A DNA stretch of 7,680 nt from Anaerolineales bacterium. Its GTDB lineage: Bacteria > Chloroflexota > Anaerolineae > Anaerolineales > UBA4823. Under the pieces are notes generated by a model. That model was not told the DNA's origin and did not search any database. It was given only the letters and a program-made list of their open reading frames with translations. The stretch is taken from the NCBI GenBank assembly GCA_022865865.1, contig JALHTN010000547.1, positions 1-7,680 of the forward strand. Direction: 5' to 3'. The position numbers and the translations under genes were made by a program. Positions 1-5,358 of this stretch are shown in pieces (the first letter of the stretch is position 1; each line of letters opens with the position of its first letter).

Positions 1-64
1 AAAATCCTTGAACCAAACGATTTACTCGCGATGACAAATACCCTTAAAAAGGATGCGGAAGAAT

Positions 65-412
65 ATGGATATTCTAAAACCGACTGGCATCACTGGCGAT
101 CGACAAACCAGGGTGGTGACAATAAACTGGAATGATGGCCATACAAGCCAATACTCATTTACCTTACTGCGTGTTGCTTGCCCATGTGCTGAATGCAGGG
201 GAGGGCATGCGAATATGGGTGGCGATCCGGGACCAGAAATGTTCGCTGCACAGGAAGAAGATACACCAGGTACACGTTTGGTAAAGATTGAAGCGGTCGG
301 CACATATGGAATCACCCCAGAATGGGAAGATGGGCACCATTATGGAATCTATAATTGGAGTTATCTGCGGAAATTATGCCCCTGTCCCGATTGTCGAGAT
401 GAGACAAGTTAA
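65..412 (+). CDS. DUF971 (GBBH-like N-terminal domain) protein with two CxCxxC motifs
   Basis: A 115-aa protein of the DUF971 family, the small domain also found at the N-terminus of gamma-butyrobetaine hydroxylases. Visible family features are a first half with an 'NWNDGH' turn (about 21-26) leading to 'LRVACPCAEC' (35-44), and a second half with 'VGTYGITPEWEDGHHYGIY' (78-96) followed by 'YLRKLCPCPDC' (100-110). Cysteines 39/41/44 and 105/107/110 form two CxCxxC clusters that could bind zinc or an Fe-S centre; that is inference. The biochemical role of stand-alone DUF971 proteins is not settled; links to Fe-S protein maturation have been proposed. I chose the ATG at 65, with GGAAG at 57-61 and AAGG at 49-52 upstream. 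An ATG at 53 would add four residues but has its purine run touching the start codon. The gene converges on the response regulator at 461-1114. No promoter is clear in the 64 bases available. Confidence 0.85.
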   Translation: MDILKPTGITGDRQTRVVTINWNDGHTSQYSFTLLRVACPCAECRGGHANMGGDPGPEMFAAQEEDTPGTRLVKIEAVGTYGITPEWEDGHHYGIYNWSYLRKLCPCPDCRDETS

Positions 413-437
413 ATAAAAGGTGAATTAAACAGCACCT
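410..437 (-). terminator. Weak Rho-independent-like terminator after the LuxR-type regulator
   Basis: On the minus strand the sequence downstream of the regulator's stop codon can form AGGTG (437-433), a 10-base loop and CACCT (422-418), followed directly by TTTATTTA. The stem is only five pairs and the loop is large, so it is a weak candidate. The 48-base gap between two convergent genes is where a terminator would be expected. Confidence 0.3.
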
Positions 438-460
438 GGTTTATGGGTTATATTGGGGAA

Positions 461-1114
461 TTAGAGATAATCTCTCAGGTTGTGTTCCACCGCGTATGCG
501 GCAGCTTCCGCACGATTGCTGACACCCAATTTAGAGAGAATACTGCTTACATAGTTGCGCACAGTTCCTTCACCCAAAAAGAGCGCCTTTGCGATTTCGC
601 GATTTGTTTTTCCCTCAGAAACCAGCAGCAGGACATGCCTTTCTTGCTGGGTAAGTGCAGAGAATGCTGAGGCTTCTTCTTCTTTGGCAGCTTTACGAAC
701 TTCTTGAAAGATGCGCTGGGTAACAGCTGGATCTAAGAGCGCTTCACCTCTGCTAACCGCCTCGATCGCGCGAACCAGGTCTTCGCCACCAATTTGTTTC
801 AACACATATCCGGAGGCTCCAGCCCGGATAGCTGAGAAGAGCATCTCATCCTCAGCGTAGGAAGTCAACATGATAACTTTGGTGTCCGGATAACTGGCAG
901 ATATTTCTTCGCAGACCTCAATACCAGAGCCACCCGGCAAGCGAATGTCCATGACAACTACGTCGGGTGTGTAAGCTGCGACCCTTTCAAGGGCCTCGCG
1001 GGCGTTGCTCGCTTCGGCGACAACATCGAATTCTGGATGGCGTTCTAACAGTGATTTTAGTCCCAGACGGACAACTTCGTGGTCATCTACCAATAAAATA
1101 CGTTGTTTTGTCAT
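461..1114 (-). CDS. NarL/LuxR-family response regulator (DevR/DosR-like)
   Basis: A 217-aa two-component response regulator, cytoplasmic and DNA-binding. The receiver domain (about 4-120) has the acidic pair D10-D11, phospho-acceptor D56 in '[13 protein letters not shown]', the switch residue T84 and K106. A linker rich in K, E and A (137-150) leads to a C-terminal LuxR-type helix-turn-helix (about 152-210). The segment '[20 protein letters not shown]' (178-197) resembles the recognition region of mycobacterial DevR/DosR more than that of NarL. The start at 1114 is supported by AGAGG at 1130-1126, 11 bases upstream. An 18-codon upstream extension to a TTG at 1168 is rejected because it would lie inside the promoter. 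All phosphorylation residues are present but no histidine kinase lies in the window, so its partner is unknown. It follows the signalling cluster on the same strand but has its own promoter and a 133-base gap. The target genes cannot be told from here. Confidence 0.93.
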   Translation of the reverse strand: MTKQRILLVDDHEVVRLGLKSLLERHPEFDVVAEASNAREALERVAAYTPDVVVMDIRLPGGSGIEVCEEISASYPDTKVIMLTSYAEDEMLFSAIRAGASGYVLKQIGGEDLVRAIEAVSRGEALLDPAVTQRIFQEVRKAAKEEEASAFSALTQQERHVLLLVSEGKTNREIAKALFLGEGTVRNYVSSILSKLGVSNRAEAAAYAVEHNLRDYL

Positions 1115-1139
1115 TGATCGTCTTACCTCTTCGGATGTG

Positions 1140-1168
1140 AGTATAGCCCAGAGTATAACGACTGGCAA
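1140..1168 (-). promoter_or_regulatory. Sigma-70-type promoter of the LuxR-type regulator
   Basis: On the minus strand TTGCCA (1168-1163, five of six matches to TTGACA) is separated by exactly 17 bases from TATACT (1145-1140, five of six matches to TATAAT). The expected transcript start is near 1133, giving a leader of about 19 bases that contains the Shine-Dalgarno AGAGG. A second TATACT at 1157-1152 has no good -35 partner. Confidence 0.65.
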
Positions 1169-1247
1169 GGTCTGAATTTGCTCGAGGAAAAATGGTAATT
1201 CTGGATGTTTATCGGCAGACTTGAGCTGGGATATTTACCTGGGGAGG

Positions 1248-1979
1248 TCATTCTTCGAGCAAGGCTTTATCCCGTTCGAAATCGATGAATCTATAACCCA
1301 CACCGCGTTCGGTGAGGATATATTTAGGATTAGCCGGATCTTTCTCAATCTTTTGGCGCAGGTAATTAATATACAACCTGACATAATGGGGTTCGTCCCT
1401 GTATTCATATCCCCAGACCTTGGTCAAAATTTGATCGTGGGTGAGCACCCAGCCTGCATTTTGAACCAGGTGGTAAAGCAAGCGGTATTCAGTGGGTCGC
1501 AGCTTCACGAGATTACCTTCAACCCAAACTTCATGACGGTCAAAATCGAATTTCAAGCGATCATCAACTTCGATCAGCCCGTGCGTGCTGGCACCAGTCA
1601 TCTCTGTCCGGCGCAGTACTGCTCGGACTCGACTGACCAGTTCTCTTGGACTGAAAGGTTTCGTGATGTAGTCATCCGCGCCTAATTCCAGACCATGCAC
1701 GCGGTCTTCCTCTTCACCTTTAGCAGTTAGCATGATGACGGGTACCGTGTTTGATTCCCGGATCATTTCCAGGACTTCAAAGCCATCCATGTCCGGCATC
1801 ATGACATCTAACAGGACTAAATCAGGTAAATTGCTGCGAATTTTGTCAATAGCCTGTTTTCCATTAAAGGCTTCAAACACTTGAAATCCATCATGTTCTA
1901 AATTCAAACGAATGAAGCGAACCATGCGCTCCTCGTCATCAACCACCAATATTCGTCGGTCTCTGAAACTATCCTGCAT
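1248..1979 (-). CDS. OmpR/PhoB-family winged-helix response regulator
   Basis: A 243-aa response regulator. The receiver (about 9-122) has D14-D15, phospho-acceptor D58 in '[13 protein letters not shown]', T85, and K107 in 'ITKPF'. The C-terminal winged helix (about 138-233) shows the '[17 protein letters not shown]' start of the transactivation-loop region, the recognition helix around '[16 protein letters not shown]' and the closing 'TERGVGYRF' hairpin. All catalytic receiver residues are intact, so phosphorylation at D58 is expected. The start at 1979 follows a strong Shine-Dalgarno at 1992-1986. It is the last gene of a cluster made of kinase-propeller, PP2C and an 81-aa protein, only three bases after the stop of the latter. 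No histidine kinase is encoded nearby. The receiver may be phosphorylated by a distant kinase, or the regulator may be modified on Ser/Thr by the clustered kinase; the second idea is inference. The tail after 'GYRF' is about 12 residues, charged. Confidence 0.94.
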   Translation of the reverse strand: MQDSFRDRRILVVDDEERMVRFIRLNLEHDGFQVFEAFNGKQAIDKIRSNLPDLVLLDVMMPDMDGFEVLEMIRESNTVPVIMLTAKGEEEDRVHGLELGADDYITKPFSPRELVSRVRAVLRRTEMTGASTHGLIEVDDRLKFDFDRHEVWVEGNLVKLRPTEYRLLYHLVQNAGWVLTHDQILTKVWGYEYRDEPHYVRLYINYLRQKIEKDPANPKYILTERGVGYRFIDFERDKALLEE

Positions 1980-1982
1980 CGA

Positions 1983-2228
1983 TTACTCCCTCACAAATCC
2001 AATGATGTCTTCATCGCTATCTTCACCAGGCATGATTTCAATGAAATTGATCTTCTCGATTGGCCAGATGACGGTGGCAACCTGTTCCTGGATATATTCG
2101 ATGTCTTTTCCATCGATGTGTCGCGGATTGTGCACCGTGATGATGTTATCTGTCGGTGCCGGCAGCTCATCGATTTCTCCAAGGATTGGCTCGGAATTCA
2201 GGATGTGTAAAATTATTTGTTTGGACAT
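1983..2228 (-). CDS. Small acidic protein of unknown function in the kinase/phosphatase cluster
   Basis: An 81-aa protein I cannot assign to a named family. It is strongly acidic: I count 17 Asp/Glu against 5 Lys/Arg, with an acidic C-terminal patch 'GEDSDED' (68-74). It has alternating hydrophobic stretches such as 'DNIITVHNP' (27-35), 'VATVIWPIEKINFIEIMP' (50-67) and 'DIIGFVRE' (74-81), suggesting a compact beta-rich fold. No signal peptide, membrane segment or cysteine is present. The start at 2228 is chosen because the upstream extension in this frame would run into the PP2C gene in another reading frame. The ribosome site is modest (GGGAA, about seven bases upstream). It lies 58 bases after the PP2C gene and three bases before the OmpR-type regulator, so it is probably co-transcribed and coupled to the latter. 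An accessory or adaptor role for the kinase, phosphatase or regulator is possible but purely inferred from position. Confidence 0.75.
   Translation of the reverse strand: MSKQIILHILNSEPILGEIDELPAPTDNIITVHNPRHIDGKDIEYIQEQVATVIWPIEKINFIEIMPGEDSDEDIIGFVRE
1986..1992 (-). promoter_or_regulatory. Shine-Dalgarno of the OmpR-type regulator, inside the preceding gene
   Basis: GAGGGAG on the minus strand lies six bases before the ATG at 1979 and is embedded in the last codons of the 81-aa gene, whose stop codon follows it directly. This arrangement favours translational coupling of the two genes. Confidence 0.65.
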
Positions 2229-2286
2229 AGAAAGGTTCCCATTTGTGAAGGGTCTACCTGCACAAGAAATAACAATGCAATCGAGA

Positions 2287-3198
2287 TTAATCAGGTATTT
2301 TGATGATGATAACAGAAATATTATCCGGACCACCCGCTTTATTGGCGGCTTCCAGGAGCAATTCGCTGGCTTGTTGGGGAGAAGCTGCATTTATGATGAT
2401 CGTTAACATGTCCAGATCTGAGACAGCTCCCCATAAGCCGTCTGAACATACCGCTAAATATCCGGACGATGGTTTTGTTGTTGAAATGATATCGGCATCA
2501 ACCTGTTCAACCTGACCCAGAGCACGGTAAAGAACGTTACGTTGAGGGTGGATAGCGGCCTCATCAGATGTGATCTGCCCCAAATCTTCCAGGCGCTTGA
2601 CCAGAGAATGATCAGTGGTTAACACCTGGGGATCGTGATCTGCCTCAAAATGATATGCCCGGCTGTCACCGATATGCACGATCGCCATCTTATTACCCAG
2701 CACGAGCAATCCAGTAAGAGTAGACCCGCCACCAGGAGCATTTTGCTGGATAGATTGGTGGGCGGAGCGAATTCCTGCAGTCATGATCTCTTCGATCTGC
2801 TCTTCCCGAAAATCTGTGATCAAACCCAGGCTTGGCGGGATCAATTCTGGGAGCACATGATTAACCATGGCTTGGATGGCTAATTCGCTGGCCTTCTCCC
2901 CATAAACGTGACCTCCCATTCCATCTGCGACGATATACAAACCCATAGGGATACTGGCGCTGTTGCTGATCAGATTGGTGGTCATGGCAAACAAGGAATC
3001 TTCGTTATGATCACGCTGCATGCCAACAGAACTGCCAATTCCGGTCAGGAATGGTTTTGAGGGGATCGGTGACATTTGTGGTTTCTGGTCACCAGAAACA
3101 TAGGGTTGAGTGGGAAGATCAGAGGTCCCAGGGGAAGAAGAGTCTTCGCCCTCTATCTCGTCTCGTCTACCAAATAAATTATTTAACAAATCTGACAC
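2287..3198 (-). CDS. PP2C-family Ser/Thr protein phosphatase
   Basis: A 303-aa metal-dependent (Mn/Mg) phosphatase of the PP2C/Stp1 type, expected to remove phosphate from Ser/Thr in the cytosol. Motifs in order are 'RDHNED' (62-67), 'VADGMGGH' (90-97), 'GGGSTLTG' (156-163), 'IGDSRAY' (176-182), 'DHSLV' (196-200), 'HPQRNVLYRALG' (217-228), 'CSDGLW' (251-256) and 'GGPDNISVI' (289-297). The metal-binding aspartates D67, D92, D253 and D292 are all present, so it should be active. The first ~50 residues are a Ser/Pro/Gln-rich, low-complexity arm ahead of the catalytic domain, a possible site of kinase modification (inference). The start is a GTG at 3198; an in-frame stop lies four codons upstream, so no longer form exists, and no convincing Shine-Dalgarno is seen. 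It begins 36 bases after the kinase gene and is the obvious antagonist of that kinase, by the common pairing of Hanks kinases with PP2C enzymes. Confidence 0.95.
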   Translation of the reverse strand: MSDLLNNLFGRRDEIEGEDSSSPGTSDLPTQPYVSGDQKPQMSPIPSKPFLTGIGSSVGMQRDHNEDSLFAMTTNLISNSASIPMGLYIVADGMGGHVYGEKASELAIQAMVNHVLPELIPPSLGLITDFREEQIEEIMTAGIRSAHQSIQQNAPGGGSTLTGLLVLGNKMAIVHIGDSRAYHFEADHDPQVLTTDHSLVKRLEDLGQITSDEAAIHPQRNVLYRALGQVEQVDADIISTTKPSSGYLAVCSDGLWGAVSDLDMLTIIINAASPQQASELLLEAANKAGGPDNISVIIIKIPD

Positions 3199-3234
3199 TC
3201 GGAAAATCTATCCATGTACGAGCTGCTGCCAGGG

Positions 3235-5112
3235 CTAACTAAAAGGTTTGGCTGGCAAGGCGTAGAGCAGGTTATCAGTTGAGCCAATATAAATGCGATC
3301 ATTACCGGCAGCTGGAGTTGCGGTGATGGGTTGATTTGTATTGAATTTCCAGCGCAGCTGACCATTTTGGCGATCCAGGCAGTATAGATTACCGTCTACA
3401 GACCCACAATAGAGCTCATCTTCAAAGACAATGGGAGAACCGGTTACCTGGTTTTCGGTCTGGAATCTCCATACTTCTTTGGCATTATTCGTGTTCACGC
3501 AGTATATATTACCATCGATAGACCCTGTATAAAGCAGGTTTTCGGCAACACAGGGTGAAGATATTGAACCTTTACCCATCTTGAAACGCCAGATAAGATA
3601 TCCGGATTTGGCATCCAAAGCATATATATATTTATCAAGCGAGCAGAAAAATACCAGGCCGTCAGCGACGACTGCTGATGACGTGATTGCTCGTTTGGCT
3701 TTATAGCGCCATTTTATTCCCCCACGGAAATCCATACAGTAAAATTCTCCCGCCTCATTACCCGTATAAATTTCTTCTTGAGTAACGAAAGGAGTTGCAC
3801 GAATTTCCCCAATGGTATCTACTTGCCATATTCCTCTGCCTCCATTGATGTTGACAGCATGCACCGACATGTCATCAGAACCGATGAAGACATGACCATG
3901 AGCAACGAAAGGTGAGGAACGGATCGGTCCGTTGGTGTAATAAGTCCATAATAATGAACCTGATCGACCAGAAACAACATGCAAACGATGGTCTTCTGAA
4001 CCGATGAATATAGAATCATCCGCTATCGCTGGACGGCTGACGATACCACCATCGGTTTGGTATTTCCAAATGATATTGCCGGTTTCGGCGTTGAGTGCAT
4101 ACAGATGGTGATCGTATGAACCGAAATAAACCATGCCGCGATCGTATAATGCGGTACCGCGGATGTCATCGTTACTTGTGAAAGTCCAAATGGGCTGGAT
4201 GGTGTTATCAGGAATTGGGATTACCGCATCAAATTGGGGAGAAAGCTGCCGGGATTCGGATCTACCAATTACCGCCAGCAAGGCCGTTTTCAATTCTGCT
4301 GCGCTTTGATAGCGGTCAGCGGGATTGCTTTGCATGGCTTTATTGATGATGTCCTCCAGGTCCACTGAGATTTGGGGATTGGACTGGCGAATTGATTGAT
4401 GGTCAGCATCCATTAAATCTTGATCGGGAGGCCGAAGACCACTTAGGAGGTTATATAAGCACGCACCCAATGAATAGATATCCGCTAATGCATTGACTTG
4501 TCCCTGGTAGAGCTCGGGAGCAGCGTAGCCTTCTGATCCAATCAAGGCGTTCTTAACATCCTCATGAAAGGAGACTGCAAGACCAAAATCAACCAGCATA
4601 AGATGATGGTGATGGTCGAGCAAGATATTGGTTGGATTAAGATCGCGAACGTAAATTGGCTCAGGTTCGTGCGCATGTAAATACTGCAGCACCTCGCAAA
4701 TCCCAATTGCCCACGGAATAACTTGTTCTGCAGGTAGGAATCCGGCTGAATCTTCCATTAAGGAGGCTAGTGTCTGGCCGTGAATGAACTCGAGGATCAA
4801 GTAGGAATGTCTTTCCTGGGTAAAATAATCCAGGATAGCGGGGATCGCTGGATGATTTAGGGTAGCCAGAAGATTGGCCTGGCGTTCAAAACTCTTGAGA
4901 TTATCCTCTCTGGTTTGCGAATCCGGGGATGGATTGTAGAACTCTTTGACCGCCACCAGCTTGGCTACCTTGGGAAAATGAAGGTCGCGGGCCTGGTAAA
5001 CTGCACTGGTTGGGCTTTGGCTGATCGTAGTTTGAATCAAATAACGTTCAGAGAGCCGGGTCCCCTTTTTCAATAATAGATTTTCTGAGTTATCATTCTG
5101 AAATCTGTTCAT
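3235..5112 (-). CDS. Hanks-type Ser/Thr kinase fused to an eight-bladed PQQ-type beta-propeller
   Basis: A 625-aa two-domain protein. Residues about 20-285 are a eukaryotic-like kinase domain: 'LVAVKEF' with the ATP-anchoring K56, a catalytic loop 'YVRDLNPTN' with D157 and N162, 'VDFG' with D175, and 'GYAAPE' (195-200). Residues 307-625 are eight repeats of about 40 residues of the PQQ/BamB type, each opening with xxW and carrying a 'xYxGSxDGxxYxLxxxxG'-like core. No signal peptide or membrane helix is present, and the linker (about 285-306) is hydrophilic, so kinase and propeller both lie in the cytosol. The kinase is atypical: the glycine loop reads 'ISQSPTSAVY' with Ser at all three Gly positions (31, 33, 36). 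The helix-C Glu aligns with Q78, and the catalytic-loop Lys is N159. It may be a slow or specialised kinase or a pseudokinase. The ATG at 5112 is the only reasonable start; no strong Shine-Dalgarno precedes it. It heads the cluster with PP2C, an 81-aa protein and an OmpR-type regulator. Confidence 0.93.
   Translation of the reverse strand: MNRFQNDNSENLLLKKGTRLSERYLIQTTISQSPTSAVYQARDLHFPKVAKLVAVKEFYNPSPDSQTREDNLKSFERQANLLATLNHPAIPAILDYFTQERHSYLILEFIHGQTLASLMEDSAGFLPAEQVIPWAIGICEVLQYLHAHEPEPIYVRDLNPTNILLDHHHHLMLVDFGLAVSFHEDVKNALIGSEGYAAPELYQGQVNALADIYSLGACLYNLLSGLRPPDQDLMDADHQSIRQSNPQISVDLEDIINKAMQSNPADRYQSAAELKTALLAVIGRSESRQLSPQFDAVIPIPDNTIQPIWTFTSNDDIRGTALYDRGMVYFGSYDHHLYALNAETGNIIWKYQTDGGIVSRPAIADDSIFIGSEDHRLHVVSGRSGSLLWTYYTNGPIRSSPFVAHGHVFIGSDDMSVHAVNINGGRGIWQVDTIGEIRATPFVTQEEIYTGNEAGEFYCMDFRGGIKWRYKAKRAITSSAVVADGLVFFCSLDKYIYALDAKSGYLIWRFKMGKGSISSPCVAENLLYTGSIDGNIYCVNTNNAKEVWRFQTENQVTGSPIVFEDELYCGSVDGNLYCLDRQNGQLRWKFNTNQPITATPAAGNDRIYIGSTDNLLYALPAKPFS
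3238..4194 (-). repeat. Eight tandem PQQ-like propeller repeats within the kinase gene
   Basis: Reading on the minus strand, blades run 4194-4075, 4074-3955, 3954-3835, 3834-3718, 3717-3598, 3597-3478, 3477-3358 and 3357-3238. Seven encode 40 residues and the fourth 39. Each starts with a conserved Trp at position 3 and has a glycine-containing turn in the middle. The eight copies match the blade number of BamB and PQQ-dehydrogenase propellers, so the ring is probably closed by the protein's own end. Divergence between copies is high at the DNA level, so this is an old duplication, not a fresh one. Confidence 0.85.
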
Positions 5113-5237
5113 AGCTTATGTTAGTTTGGAATCTTGCTGGTTAAGTAAGGATAATTGGGATCCTGGTTTTTCGACTCTGAACTGGAAAGGGCAGTATAGA
5201 TTGTAATGCCATTTCATAATCTTGATCGGCTGGTTTG

Positions 5238-5266
5238 ATTATAGCCACCAATAGTGGTTTGTGCAA
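5238..5266 (-). promoter_or_regulatory. Candidate promoter of the kinase-phosphatase-regulator cluster
   Basis: On the minus strand a perfect TATAAT (5243-5238) lies 17 bases after TTGCAC (5266-5261, matching only the TTG of the -35 consensus). The transcript would start near 5231 and carry a leader of about 118 bases before the kinase ATG. The leader holds a second TATACT-like box (5198-5193) without a good -35. The promoter is back to back with that of purB; the two -35 boxes are about 32 bases apart. Confidence 0.5.
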
Positions 5267-5294
5267 ATTACAAATCAGCATGTTATCAAGCGGG

Positions 5295-5308
5295 CAGCTT
5301 TCCAGCTG
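5295..5308. promoter_or_regulatory. Perfect inverted repeat over the purB -35 box (operator candidate)
   Basis: CAGCT-TTCC-AGCTG is a perfect 5-bp inverted repeat with a 4-base centre that fully covers the TTTCCA -35 hexamer of the purB promoter. Its position would let a dimeric regulator block RNA polymerase. The match is short enough to be chance, and no regulator can be assigned. Confidence 0.3.
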
Positions 5309-5327
5309 ATATTGCTATCAGTATAAT
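5299..5327 (+). promoter_or_regulatory. Sigma-70-type promoter of purB
   Basis: TTTCCA (5299-5304, four of six -35 matches) is followed after exactly 17 bases by a perfect TATAAT (5322-5327). Transcription would start near 5334, giving a leader of about 25 bases that carries the Shine-Dalgarno AAAGGA at 5344-5349. This also argues that the gene does not begin at the upstream in-frame GTG/ATG codons. Confidence 0.65.
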
Positions 5328-5358
5328 ATTAGTTCTGATCAGGAAAGGAAAAGTGAGC

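Larger units (their letters stand above)
5113..5358. other. Divergent control region between the kinase cluster and purB
   Basis: This 246-base stretch holds no gene that I can support. It carries the two back-to-back promoters described separately, the inverted repeat over the purB -35 box, and about 118 bases of untranslated leader for the kinase transcript. I see no riboswitch-like conserved core in the leader, although purine genes are sometimes riboswitch-controlled in other bacteria. Confidence 0.6.

Noticed and set aside
1..135. Open plus-strand frame entering from the left edge and stopping at 133-135 (44 residues), possibly the tail of an upstream gene.
   Set aside because: It would overlap the DUF971 gene by about 70 bases in another frame. 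The first ~25 residues look protein-like, but the rest looks like out-of-frame reading; the left-hand sequence would be needed to decide.
22..315. 97-aa minus-strand frame opposite the DUF971 gene.
   Set aside because: It is antisense to a well-supported gene and shows no recognisable motif.
463..475. Palindrome AGAGATAATCTCT near the end of the LuxR-type regulator.
   Set aside because: It lies within the last codons, has a one-base loop and no T-run, so it is unlikely to be a terminator or operator.
1238..1248. Small hairpin ACCT-GGG-AGGT after the OmpR-type regulator.
   Set aside because: Only four pairs and no T-run follow it; it does not qualify as a terminator.
2229..2390. 54-codon upstream extension of the 81-aa protein.
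   Set aside because: Most of it lies inside the PP2C gene in a different frame; the ATG at 2228 gives a sensible intergenic spacing.
1912..2406. 164-aa plus-strand frame across the regulator, small-protein and phosphatase genes.
   Set aside because: It spans the ends of three genes on the other strand, has a Met/Ser-rich composition typical of antisense reading, and has no ribosome site.
3183..3365. 60-aa minus-strand frame ending between the kinase and phosphatase genes.
   Set aside because: Most of it is the last propeller blade read out of frame; it ends a few codons into the phosphatase gene and resembles nothing I know.
5254..5358. 35-codon N-terminal extension of purB.
   Set aside because: It covers the TTTCCA-17-TATAAT promoter, lacks similarity to lyases, and a better ribosome site precedes the ATG at 5359.
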